64,000 nucleotides of DNA from contig CM028327.1 in NCBI GenBank assembly GCA_016647705.1, positions 8,131,726-8,195,725 of the forward strand, read 5' to 3'. Source of the DNA: Eucommia ulmoides. Taxonomy: Eukaryota; Streptophyta; Magnoliopsida; Garryales; Eucommiaceae. Under the pieces are notes generated by a model. That model made no database searches and was not told where the DNA came from. It saw only the letters and a program-made list of their open reading frames with translations. Every line of letters begins with the position of its first letter. Positions within the stretch are counted from its first letter, which is position 1. Both the position numbers and the translations under genes were made by a program. This document shows positions 19,671-32,785 of the stretch, piece by piece.

Positions 19671-21326
19671 TTCATCTTTATATATATATGTTTGAGAGGA
19701 TCTATATATATATAGGAAAAAGACAGGACCCTAAAATATATCTAGGGTTTGCATGGAGTTCCTTTTCCTGTGGGGAAATGGAAATTGCATAGTCCTTAAA
19801 TTACATTTTATACCCTTCATGTTTACTTTCGTTTGCACTTTACCCCCAAGTTTTATGTCCGTTCCGTTTCCTATGGGGAGTTGGATATGCCGTGGGATGC
19901 CCCTGTATTGGATCAAGGGTTTAAGAGTTTTTGACACTTTCCGCTGCTAAAGTTTGATTAAATTTTATTTTGGTCCTCATAGTTTTTAATTTTAACATAT
20001 AACTACTTAAACTTTCTTAATCATCATACTATAGTTTAAGTCATTATCTCGGCACACTGAGAAATAAGAGATCCTAAGTCAAATTAAAAAATGAAGCCCT
20101 TAATAGGAATGACAATAGTTCGGTTTTGGGATGGTTTCACTAGAAATCAAAATCAAAACCGTTAGACATATACCAAACCCAAAATCAAAACTCAAACCGT
20201 AGGTTTTTAAAAACAGTTTTAAAACCGAACAGTTTAATTTATGGAAAACCATAATCAAAACCGCAAAACCATTTAGATTTTTTAATTTTATATAAAACCA
20301 AAACTAAAATCACCGTGAAATCGCAAAACCTTTGTTTTTTATATATAAACAAAAACATATTTAAAATACCAGAATAAATTATAAGAACCCTGAAAATTAG
20401 CCTAATAAAGCCTATAATATATATGTGTGTAAACAATAGAGGTCAAAATGTAAATAAATAAATAAAATGAAGGAAATATATATATTAAAGATATACCTAA
20501 AATGCCGGTCATGAGGTTCGATTTCATGATTATTATTTCAAACTCACTTTAGCTTTCAATTTCAAAACCAAACCCATTTAAATAGTTTCAAAACCGAACC
20601 ATTCAATTTAATTTAGTTATCTGTCATTCGGGTTGAATTGACATCCATACCCCTCAACGAGTAAATAATTTTTTCAAATATTTATAATTCTTTTATAAAA
20701 TTAAAATTTTAGAAGAAAAAATATATTTTTTTAATTAGACCTAATAATCATTAAAAACAAAATCGGGATCAATTTGAAGGAATCCCAATATTTAAGCATC
20801 TTAAGCGATCAATTTGATTAACTTGTCCAAGGGTCAGTCCTCTATCTGTCACTCAGACATTCCCCACCCCCCACATATATAGGGAGGAAGGGAGAGATTG
20901 AAAATACCCCAAAGAAAAAATTCCCGCAGTATAGTTGAATTCTCGGCAATTGATTGCTTTATCATCCAAAATGGTATGTTTCGGGTCCGTTTAGATAATG
21001 AAGATCTAATTATAGGTTATATTTCAGAAAAGATCTGACATACGGAAACTGCCAGAAGAGGAGAGATAATATAAAGTAAAGGAAGTAGATAAAACAAGAC
21101 CAAAGGAAAAGGGGGCAAAAACTAATTAACTATTCATATAAAATTTCAACCATCATACATCTTCATTCATTACTTCTTTCTTAGTTCAATCACCAAGCAA
21201 TACAATCTACCTAATCAGTATGCTCTAACTTTCTATTTTCATCTTCAAATAAATAGTAAAAAAAATTACAAAAATTCATTAAGCTGCCCATCTAAAAATC
21301 TCTGAAATAATAACCTTACATTTGTG

Positions 21327-21376
<50 letters not shown>

Positions 21377-21392
21377 CGTGTATATATAATCC
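19671..21392. other. Gap between F-box pseudogene and BPM stop codon
   Basis: No gene is seen. 20100-20660 is a repeat rich in AAACCGAACC/AAAACC motifs whose edges (GGAATGACAATAG and, inverted, GGGTATGGATGTCAATTC) suggest an old TIR element. A TA/TG microsatellite at 21328-21385 lies just past the BPM stop on the minus strand, so it is probably in or near the BPM 3'UTR. Confidence 0.4.
21328..21385. repeat. TA/TG compound microsatellite near the BPM 3' end
   Basis: TA repeat followed by about 17 TG units (21340-21373) and a TATACGTGTATATATA tail. Confidence 0.85.
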
Positions 21393-24300
21393 TCAAAACA
21401 TCCTTTGCTTCACTCTTCTCCCATTCGAATCACAGCCGTCGATTATGATCTCATCGTGACAAGAAGTGCCCGAATGTTGGCCGATCCTAGCCACATATTC
21501 AAGCAACTCAGTGATCACCGAAGGGCAGCTCTCTTTCAAGTACTCAAATCCATCAGTTTGCATTACCGCTGTCGAAAAAGGGCAATCTAGTCATTTCACT
21601 TGTTTCAGTGTGGAAAAATAAAACATATCATAGTATAGATTAAGGTAGTGTTTGGATGTGCGGAATTGAGGGCTCAGACATGGAATTGAAAATGAACAGA
21701 AAAAAGGGTAATTTAGTCATTTCACTCGTTTCTAAATAGATTCTAGATTAAAGTAGTGTTTGGACTTACGAAATTGAAGGCTCCCAAATGGAATTGAAAA
21801 TGAACAGATAACAAGCATTAAACAAGCGCCGCCTTTCGGTAGCATTTGGTTTCAAGGAATTGGAAAGCCTGGAATTGAAATCGAATCTACGTAAAAACTT
21901 GAAAATTGTTCATGCATTCATTTCTAATTCCAATTCCGAGCCACCAATTGGGATCAGAACATATAAAAAAATTGTTCCCGCTTCTCAGGGACATTTTTGG
22001 GAGAAAATAATTATATATATATAATAATAACAATAAAAATAAAAATAAAAACTAAACACCATCTATATATTCCAAGTCAAGTATATTTTGCTTATAGAAA
22101 ACTACTACTTATATCCTGACCACCAACTCCTTCCCCATCCGATATTGGGATAAACCCAACAACTTCTCCCTCATGCATCGGGCCTTTGATCGGCTAACGC
22201 TTGACCAATCTCTCCCTCTGTGGCTATTGGGCGAGAGATGTTGTAACTACGCTCTGATACCAATAAGTATTTCTCAACCCTAAAAACTACCTCACGAGGT
22301 GAGCAGTGAGCCTTTCCCTACACTTATAACCTAGGAAGCACGGACATGGACACGGCGACACAAAAAATTTCAAAAAACTCCGACACGGCCACGGCTTAGA
22401 CACGTCAATAAATAAATGTATAATTTATGAATTATATATTGTCATTACGTAAATTCTTTCAACCAAAAAAAGAGTCATTATTTTTCCTTTAACTTTAAAA
22501 AAAAAATATTTCAGTTTGACACATTTTTTAACAAGAAAATTAAAAAATAAGTCAATTTTATATTCAAAATTTATTTGTTGGCCAATTTTAGAAATCAACC
22601 TTGTTTAAAGGATTGAAAATAATAAAAAAAAAAAAAAAAAAAACAATTACACATAGCATTTTTTGTTCAAATACTAACTCATTTTTTATTGGATCAAATT
22701 GAAAAGAAAAAATAAAATTTCAAACATAAATATGTTAATTTAAAAACCATAAAGATTATTTGAACAGCCATCCCAAGTTTAAGAGTTATATGTGTAATTT
22801 AACATAAAAATCAACGGGAGGGAGGAATTGATGACTGGGGCTCACCTGCTTGGGAATCGGGATGGTGCATGTATAGTGTATATTTATATACTTATAAAGA
22901 GAGAAACCGAAAGCTCTTGCCACCATTGAACCCTCAAAAGTCAAAACTATCGACTCTCTCTCAAAAGAAAACGGTAGATCTCAAATCTCAATCTCCTCGG
23001 TCACGATTGAAGCAAACAACCAGAATTTCCTCACCACAATGCTCTCTTTCTCAAAAGGTAACGATAGATTCTATTCTCAATCACAAACCATGTCGCCTTT
23101 GTCGTGTGAATGCGTGATTGAGATGAGGGGGGAACCGAGGAGGAGAATTACGCTGCAGAGAGGACTATGGTCTTCGACACGACCTTGTGAGGTGTCCGAC
23201 AAGGCTCCCTCACGTATCGGAAATTAAGAAAAAATAAAGAAAAAATATCGCCACGTTCCGACACGGGCACGTGTCCGACGCGTGTCGGACACCAACACTC
23301 TACCTCCGATGGAGTGTCTGTGCTTTCTAGCTTATAACTTGACCATCAGCTTTTTTTACATCCGATGTGAAATAAATCCAACAATTTTTAGTCCTATATC
23401 TTTTTAAATACTAAAACTGCATTATTAAAATATAATGCCTAATCAGGGCCGGCCCTCGGACTAGGCCAGCAAGGCGGTCCTTTATGGCCCCCAAAGGTTG
23501 GAGCCTCTTCAAATTGACCCTATATTAATATCATGCCAAAAAATAAAATGGTTCAACCACTATATCAAATATATTATTTCTTTTGACATTTTAGTTTTAT
23601 AAAAGTATTATAAGTTATTTAAAAAAAAAAACATCGAGCGATCCCGTTTTCAAATTTCTCCTGGTACCTCTGATTTCCCAGAGCTTGCCCTGTACCTAAT
23701 CATAACTAACTACAATTTAAACGTTCATAGAATGCTATTTCTTATTTAACAACTTGAATATAAAATGAGATGCAAAAATAATTAACACCATAAAAAAATT
23801 AAAAAATAAAAATACCTCTGAGGTTTTCGGGTTGTGCGATGAATCTAAGACAGATGGATTTGAGCTGAGCACAGTGATGTTGTTCGGCCAAAGCTAACGT
23901 GGTGGCTACAGTGTTAATTGCAACATCTTCACAAAGCCTGGATTCGCATATCACTCTCAGCCTCTCCAGTCCATACTGATCGGCTGCTGCAAGAAGATGC
24001 TGAGCCATAATCATGGAAGCCCATTTCGAACAAAGACCGGAATCTTCTTCATGCAAATCCGGTAGATCATCCCAATATATGAAATGGAGTAGCATCTGAA
24101 TTTTAAAAAAAAAATAGAGTTCTTATCATATAGTCTTCTATTTTTGTTTTAAAAGTTTTTTTTTTTTTCCTGTTTATGGAAAAAAAAAATGTAGTCCTTA
24201 TCTGTTTTAAATACAAATTTAACACTAGTAACTCCATACATTGAATTTAGGGTTAATTAGACTTTGTCCGCCTATTGTTTGACCGGATTGCACTTTACAC

Positions 24301-27300
24301 CCGTGCAGTATTTTCATTATCAGTTTGATGAACCCTAGGTTTATTGATAACGACAAATCAACGGATTGAAAGGAAAAATGTGTGAATTTTATTGAAATCG
24401 AAAAACGAACAAACCTCCCGGTATTCAAGAGACCTGGTTCTCTCCCGAAGCCAAAACTTAATATAAATAACTTCACGATATCCTACATACTCTATTCTCC
24501 CCATTTTATAGCCTACCTCTTACCATACACGACCCCTATCATACAAGGTAATTATTAATAATGAAATAATGGGTGATAAAGCTTTCCTAATTTTACCCAA
24601 CATCCTTCCCAAAATATTCCGTAAATCAAGGTAATTCGGAACGGTCATTTCCTTTTTTGCGACGTGTATAACTATACCTAATTGGTGGTCTATCATTACT
24701 TGCCGCCCAAACTTTCACCTTGTCTTCAAGGGGAAACTGAGAAAACTGTTGTTGAATGGTTTCAAACTTCTCCCAAGTGGCCTCAAACTGTGGCATATCT
24801 TTCCATTGAATCATAACTTCAACAAGAGTGGTACCACCAGTGTCCAGGTTGCGCACTCCAAGAACTTCAACCGGCTCTACTCGCAATTCCAGGTCGGGCG
24901 ACAATTGTGGTGGCAAGAGGGAAGAAGAATTGGCCTCCTCATGGGCTCGACGAAATTGGGATACATAAAAGACGGGCTGGACGAACGAGTTGAGAGGTAA
25001 GGACAACTTGTATGCCACCGTGCCCACACGAGCCAAAATTTCAAATGGTCCATAGAAACGCGGGGCAAGTTTTTCGTTGCACCGTGTTGCCGAGGATTTT
25101 TGTCGATAGGGTCGTAACTTCACGAAAATTTTCTCCCCCACCTCAAACTCTTCCTTTCGCCGCTTTGCATCGGCCATGGTCTTCATCTTCTGCTGAGCAC
25201 GCAAGAGATACATTTTGAGTTCGTCTAACTAGATGTCGAACTCTTTCAAGAGCTGCTCTACCGAAGAGACCAAAGTACCCCCTGTTTTGTAACGGATGAG
25301 GGCGGATTCAGCCCATAGAGTGCTTTGAACGGGGTACAGTTAAGGATGTTATGGTACACGGTGTTATACCAGTACTCCGCCCCGGCTAACCATTTGAACC
25401 AAACTCGCGGCTTTTCCAAAACGTAACATCATAAGTATGTTTTTAAGCAGCGGTTCACCACTTCAGATTGCCCGTCTGTTTGAGGATGATAAGTTGTACT
25501 ATGCCGCAACTCCAATCTCTATAGGCGGAATAGTTCTTTCCAAAAAATGACCCAGAAAAACTTTACCGCGATCAGAGATGATAGTGTTAGGGATCCCATG
25601 CAGGCACACGATTTCTCGAAGAAATAGCTCTGCCACTGTCTTAGCTATAAACGGGTGTTTTAAGGGCAAGAAGTTGGCATATTTGGTCAACATGTCTACC
25701 TCCACTAGTATCGTATCCATACTTTCTGACTTGGGCAACCCTTCTATGAAATCCATGGTTAAATCCTCCCATAGCTGGTTAGGTAGAACCAGGGGCTGTA
25801 GCAACCTTGCCGGTGACATGGACATAGATTTGTTTCTTTGACACACCTCACACTGTTGTACCCACTTGGAAACGGCCTCGCGCATGCCCACCCAGAAAAA
25901 AATTAGCGGCTATTCTCTTGTAAGTGCGTTCCTCCCCGAAATGGCCACCCATAGGAGATGAGTGAACCTCCTTCAGAATAGAGGGAAGCAAGGTCGAATT
26001 TTTGGGCAACATCAGACGCTCCTTGTAGTAAACCCGATCATTTGTCAAGGAAAATCCTGTAGATCGCACTTTTCCCTGTTGCAGGTTACCCTTGATTTTT
26101 GTCAGAAATTCATCTCTACCCATTTCTTGCTGCAACGTCTCCCAATCTAGCCATTGGGTGCCAATAAGCTGGTTTAACTCCGGAGGAGGTAGCATCCTTG
26201 ACAATGCGTTAGCCACCTTGTTGCTCGCTCCTAGTTTATATTGAATTTCAAAGTTATATCCCAGTAGCTTGGCCATCCATTTTTGATAGTCTGGTGCCAC
26301 GATTCACTGCTCTAATAAGTGCTTCAAACTTTGTTGATCCGTGTGAACTATGAATTTCCTCCCAAGCAGGTATGGCTACCACTTTTGAATGGCTAAGACA
26401 ATAGCCATTAATTCATTTTCATAGATCAAACGTAGCTTCGCTCGTTACCTTAGTGCCTAGCTATGGTAAGCCACCAGTGGTTCTTCTTACATCAAGAAGG
26501 CACCTAACCCAAACCTAGATATATTGGTTTCAATGACGAATGGTTTGGTGAAGTCTGGGAGGGCTAAAACAAGAACCTTGGTCATGGCTTGTTTGAGAGC
26601 CTCAAATGCCTCCATAGTCGCCGTATTCCACCTGAAACGGTTCTTCAATTGCTCAGTAAGAGGCCTCGCAATCAACCCATACCCCTTGACAAACTTACGG
26701 TAATACCCCGTAAGTCCCAAAAAGCCTCGCAACTCTCGAATTGATCTCAGTTCTGGCCACTCAAGCATGGTTTGCATTTTAGAATTGTCCACCTCTACGC
26801 TGTCGCCTGATATCACGTGTCCCAAATATTCCAAACGGGTACAAGCAAAAGAGTACTTCTTGTGGTTTGCATATAGCCGATACTTGGCGAGAAACTGAAG
26901 ACCACCACCAAGTGATGTGCATGTTCTGCCATACTACGACTGTACACTAAGATGCCATCAAAAAATACTAATACGAAGTGATGACGAAAGACCTGGTTCA
27001 CGAGTGCTTGAAATGTTGCGGGTGTATTAGTTAGCCCAAATGACATGACCAAGAATTTGTAATGACCTTCATGGGTTCTAAAAGCCGTCTTGGGAACATC
27101 CTCGGGCCATACTCGGATCTGATGGTACCCAGACTTCAAGTCGAGCTTGGAGAACACCGTCGCTCCATGTTACTCATCCAGCAACTCATCAATTACTGGT
27201 ATGGGAAATTTGTCGGCCACGGTCTCCCTGTTTAGGGCACGATAGTCTACATTGAATCTCTAGCTCCCGTCTTTCTTTTTTTACTAGTAGGACCGGGCTT

Positions 27301-30300
27301 GAAAATGGGCTCACGCTGGGTTGTATAATCTTGGCTGCCAACATTTCTCGTACTAACTGCTCAATTTCCTCCTTTTGCACCTAGGGGTAACAGTAAAGGC
27401 GAACGCTGATAGTCGAGGTCCCTTCCTTTAAGGTTATGGCATGCTCCTTTCCACGGAATGAGGGTAATTCCATGGGCATCTCAAACACTTGTAATTTTTC
27501 AATACTACTTGGATCTCTTGGGGGACAACAGTCTTCTCTTCTTCAACGACCCCTACAACGCCAAGCTCCACTATATACCCACCTCCTTCGTGTCTAAAGG
27601 TGCAAAACATGGCTTTGAGGGATACCCGCGTTTTGTGCAGAGAGGGATCCCCTTGTAAACTTACTAGGGTGTTCCCCACATTGAATTTCATAGAATGAAT
27701 CTTCCAATTAATGTGAGTCACCCCAAAGTCTCCAACCATTGAATTCCCGGGATGACGTCAGTACTTCCCAAATCCAGCGGTAGAAAGTCCTCTACTATCT
27801 CTACCCCTTGTAAAATCAGGCCTACTCCTCGGCATATCCCTTGTGTTTTGGTGGCTGAGCCTATTCCCAAAATCACCCCGTAAGGTTCCGTATTAGTGAT
27901 GGGGAGCTTCAGGGCTGATACAAGCTTGTTAGAAATAAAATTATGTGACGCCTCACTATCAATAAGTACGACCACCTTTTGGTTACTACTCTCGCCTGCC
28001 AGTTTGAGCGTCTTAGGCGAGGTAAGTCCCACCATTAAATTTAAGGACACCTTTACCACCTGATTTTCAACTTTCTCCTCTTCCACCAGCTTGATCTCTT
28101 GTTCCTCTTCTTGAATCTCATCTTCCGCCGCTTGTGTCTTCGCTTTGTACTCTTGGAGCAGGACCACTTGCAATTCTTGCTTCTTGCAACGATGTCCTGG
28201 TGAGAATTTGTCGTCACATTTATAACAAAGGCCGTGATCTCGCTTATACTATAATTCCGCCTCCGTTAATTTTCGAAATCCTCCCCCTTCGTGAGGCTTT
28301 GTTGGAGGCTTGGTTTCCACTATTGTAGTGCTTCGGCCCGCCGGAGTTTTGACGGGTGGGTAATTAGGGTGCCCAGGCCCACGTGAATAATCAGGCCCAA
28401 TTGAGGCTCAGTTACCCTTGAGCTCTAAATTCTTCGCTTCAATTTTCATTGTTAGGTCCATAGCACTCTCAAGCTCGTTTGGGCCCAATACATTCAGCTC
28501 AGCCCTAATGTCACTCCTTAGCCCATTTATGAATCTAGACTCCAACACTTGTTCAGAGATGTCTTCTAATATTGAGGCCAATTGCTCAAATCTTCTTCCG
28601 TAGTCCCTCATTGTTCCACTTTGCCTTAAAGCCATAAACTCCTCATATCGTGAACCATTGGGAAGAGATCGGAACCGCAGCAGGAGCTGCGATCTGAGTT
28701 CCTCCCAACTCAGGAATGGCCTTCTCTTGTTCTCCCATCCAAACCAGACCAGAGCTTTGCCTTCAAAGTTGATGATGGCTGTCTCTAGCTTCACTACGTT
28801 GGTCAAGCAGTGTAAAGCGAAGTATCTCTCTGTCTTCAGTATCCAGCCGTCGGGGTTCTCTCCATCAAAGGAAGAGAGTTTGATTCTTTTAGGTCGGAGG
28901 TCCCATTGCACAGCCTGAGTCCATTCCTTGCCATGGCCGCCGTCGGCGATGCCGCTTGCCTATTCCGATACCCACGCCGGCGCCGGCGCATGTTGTCCGA
29001 CAGCTTCGGGCCGTTGTTTGTGGTTGTCGAAAGCCAAGATTGCGTCGATGGCATCGTTCCCTTGCCCTGGTACCTTCGCCGACGCCGTCGCACATCATCC
29101 GACAGTCTCGGAACGTCGTTCGGGCTCGTCGGTTGTCCAGATCTCGTTGGCGGCGGAGCTCGCCTGGTCCGGCGCCTTAGCCGACGTTGGCACATGTCGT
29201 CCCACCGCCTCGCGACGTTGTTTGCGCTCTTCGTTCGCCCAGATTTCGTTGTTGACTCGATTCTGGCCTTGGGCTTCACTTTCACACGCTGTTGTTTCAT
29301 TCTACATCTTCAAGAGTTGGTCGATCTTCCTGGCCAATGCCACAAGACCTTGCTCCAAATTAGGTATTTTCATCATCTCCTTCTTGATTGCTCCTAACTC
29401 CTCTGCACGGTGTTCATGGTTCCTTCTACTATTTCAACCCTAGTATCCATCCTTATTACCATAGGCCCATAAACTACTTAGATGCTAAATGATGAACTCT
29501 AGGTTTATTGATAACGACAAATCAACGGATTGAGAGGGAAAATGTGTGAATTTAATTGAAATCGAAAGATAAACAAACTTCCAGGTATTCAAGAGACCTG
29601 GTTCTCTCCCTAAGCCAAAGCTTAATATAAATAACTTCACGACATCCTACATACTCTATTCTCCTCATTTTATAGTTTACCTTTTACCATACACGACCCC
29701 ACTCATACAAGGTAATTATTAATAACGTAATAATGGTTGATGGAGCTTTCCTATTCTCACCCAACATCCTTCCCAAAATATTCCGTAAATCAAAGTAATT
29801 CGTAACGGTCATTTCCTTTCTTGCGATGTGTATATACCTAATTGGTGGTTTATCACAGTTTCCCTCCCATCTGAGTTAGAGTTAAAGTACAACGATTACA
29901 TTTTCCGTTATCTTCTCCCCAATTCTAAGCCTTAAATTTAACAAACAAGAGAGAGGAAGAAGCATAGACTAAAAGTGCAACGGTTGCATTTTTTGTTTTC
30001 TCCTCCCTAGTTCTAAGCCTTAAATAGCACAAACAAGAGAAAGGAAGAAAAAACACATTCTATTCCATTTATCTTATCCCCAATTCTCTCAATCCACGCA
30101 AAACCTTAAGCTTGCGTTTGGGTAAGGTATTTGACAAATTCAAGGTATTTGACAAATCCAAATCTCTTGTTTGGATAACTATTTTAACTGACGTATTTGA
30201 TCATGTAATTTTACAATTTCTTTGTTTGGATAAGTGAAGTATTTGTAAACAAAATTCTCAAAATACACAAAATTTACAAAATTTACAAAAGAACAAAGAA

Positions 30301-32738
30301 CCCTAATTGACAAAAATTCTCAAAATTCACAAAAATCATTACATCGGATCTTCACAAAATAAACAAATTGGACGGTGACCGAATAGACGAAGGACGACGA
30401 TGACCAAAATGGACGAATTGACGAAGGACGACGATGACCAAATTGGACGAAGGATGACGATAACCAAATGAAGCTTCAATTCCCGCCTCTGTACAACGAC
30501 CAAATTGGACGAAGGACGACGATGCAAAGACGAAGACAACAACGATGACTTGCGAAGACGACGGCGATGGACGAAGTTGCAAACGAAGACGACGGCAATG
30601 GACGAAGCTGCAGACGAAGACGACGACGAAATTTGAACCCTAAAACCTAGATGTACACCAAATTGGACGACGACTGAACGATGGCCGACAAACAAGGAAA
30701 CGACGGACGACCAAGAAGCAGGAGACCACTGCGAATAAGGAAGAAGACAACTACGAAAAAGAAGGAAGAAGACGACTGCGAAGGAGCAGGAGACGCAATT
30801 TGTGAAATCCTCTCTTGGATGAATTTGGGAAATGACACCTATTTCAAAGTTATTTCTAAATCCCTCGTTGGCCGACAAACAAGGAAACGACGGACGACCA
30901 AGAAGCAGGAGACCACTGCGAAAAAGGAAGAAGACGACTACGAAAGAGAAGGAAGAAGACGACTGCGAAGGAGCAGGAGACGCGATTTGTGAAATCCTCT
31001 CTTGGATGAATTTGGGAAATGACACCTATTTCAAAGTTATTTCTAAATCCCTCGTTTCACCTTTTTTTTTAAGATACAAGGTTTTGACAAATTCCTTTTT
31101 ATAAATACCCAAACAAGGTATTTGTTAAAAAAGAATTTTGAAATCCCTTACCCAAATGAAATCCCTCCCCCAAATCGCTTACCCAAACACAACTTAAATT
31201 TACCAAACAGAAAGAAAACACATTCTCTTCCATTTCGCTTCTCCCCAATTCTATCAATCCAAACAAAGCCTTAAATTTCCGAAACCAGAGAAATGGAGAA
31301 AAAACACATTCTCTTCCATTTCTCTTATCCCCAATTCTCTCAATCCACGCAAAGCCTTAAATTTACCAAACAAGAGAAACAGAGAGAAAGCACATTCTCT
31401 TCCATTTCGCTTCCCCCCAATTCAATCAATACAAACAAAGCCTTAAATTTAACAAGCAAGAGAAACGGAGGAAAAACATTTTCTTCCTCTCTTCTCCCTA
31501 ATTCTACCAATCCAAACAAAGCCTTCAATTTATCAAACAAGAGAAACGAAAAAAACCACATTCTCTTCCATTTTTCTTTGACCCAATTCACAATCCAAAC
31601 GAAACCTTAAAGTTACCAAACAAGAGAAACGAAGAAAAACCACATTCTCAGGCCCCAGGTTTTTGTAATTGCCTCAATTCAGTGACTCGTGGAGTTGCAA
31701 TTTATTTTCTGAATGTGTTAGTTTATAGTGTAAAAATTGATATGCCTATTCACCCCCTTCCCACGCTATTTTATTAAAACCGGAAATTTTCATCTTCATC
31801 ATCGATCTTCTAGACTTTCTCCCCATTTCTCTCAATCCAAATGAAGGCTTCAAGTTAGCAAATAAGAGATTGACAGAAACCCCAAAAATTCCCCTTTCCC
31901 CCATTTTTCTAAATCCAAACGAATCCTAAATATATATAAAATTAAATTTTAAAAAATGCATTGTTTTACTAGATAGGGAAGAGTCCTTACCTTGAAAACC
32001 GGAGCCTCTACTTCATTGATTTTGACGCGCTCTGTATTATGATCTTTCATTGGACCGTAGAGTTGTGCATGGAAAACGGGAGATCGAGCAGCGAGAATCA
32101 CCTTATGAGCCGTGAAAATCTCACCGTCCACTTCAAAGATGATATCGGATCCCAATCCAGTCTCCAATAGCTTTCCAAAATGTCGGCCAATATCAGACGG
32201 TGGAGAAGCTATGGAGTAAACTTTGGGGCCCTCCCTCTGAGTCCTAACAACACCGACGGTGCAACGGATCGAAAGACAATCATTTTTGAGGTATTCAGAA
32301 GCTTCTAGAACCGTCCTCTTGATTAACCGTTTATAACCCCTACATTTTCACAAAATAAAAAACAAAAAAACATTTGTATTATAAATCAGGACAATATGGG
32401 CTCCACACATAATTTATTGTCAATAGAACAATTGAGATCTATTAGAAGAGATTTTGAGTTAATCTCAACTATTTAATTGAAGAGATACTTCATCATTTGG
32501 ATTACATATAGAGAAATCTTACCTTCTGTATACATCTACGTTATAAATCAGGACAGTGTGAATATAACTTATCATCATTTGATTAACTTGAACTTTTATT
32601 AGAATGGATTTCATATAACTCCGTCTACACAAACATTTCAAATCATCTCGAATGCATTCATCCGTCTTTTCCAACTCACAGTGGTCTTTCGTTTTTATTC
32701 GAATGGGTTATATAAAATCTACACTAAATTATGTTTCC

Positions 32739-32785
<47 letters not shown>

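Larger units (their letters stand above)
24326..29855 (-). mobile_element. Ty3/gypsy chromovirus LTR retrotransposon, broken, in BPM intron 2
   Basis: Two LTRs (24326-24695 and 29490-29855) start TGATGAAC and end in TCA, and the element is flanked by the 5-bp duplication CAGTT at 24321-24325 and 29856-29860. On the minus strand the parts run in Ty3/gypsy order: gag (about 28.4-29.3 kb), aspartic protease (27.7-28.2), reverse transcriptase (26.8-27.4), RNase H (26.2-26.8), integrase (25.2-26.2) and a C-terminal chromodomain (24.7-25.0), which makes it a chromovirus. The coding region is broken in several places. By eye the LTRs differ at about 30 of 366 positions plus one small indel, which suggests an insertion a few million years old under common plant rates (inference). 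Confidence 0.92.
29900..31700. repeat. Minisatellite of about 85-90 bp units in BPM intron 2, split by an inserted element
   Basis: The unit combines CACATTCTCTTCCATTTC, CCCCAATTCT, CAATCCAAACAAAGCCTTAA and ACCAAACAAGAGAAACG. About two to three copies precede 30110 and about five to six follow 31194; the gap between them is the Harbinger-like element. Confidence 0.75.

Noticed and set aside
22251-22262. TGGTATCAGAGC as part of a tRNA gene
   Set aside because: It is the complement of the initiator tRNA 3' end used as a primer binding site; no tRNA cloverleaf surrounds it. I found no tRNA or rRNA gene in the window.
28906-29443. Plus-strand frames opposite the chromovirus gag region
   Set aside because: They are antisense shadows of a GC-rich repeated stretch and match nothing recognisable.
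30339-31025. Long minus-strand open frame (228 codons) in BPM intron 2
   Set aside because: The sequence is a low-complexity Ser/Val/Phe/Arg run that repeats with the 187-bp duplication inside a Harbinger-like element; it resembles no protein family.
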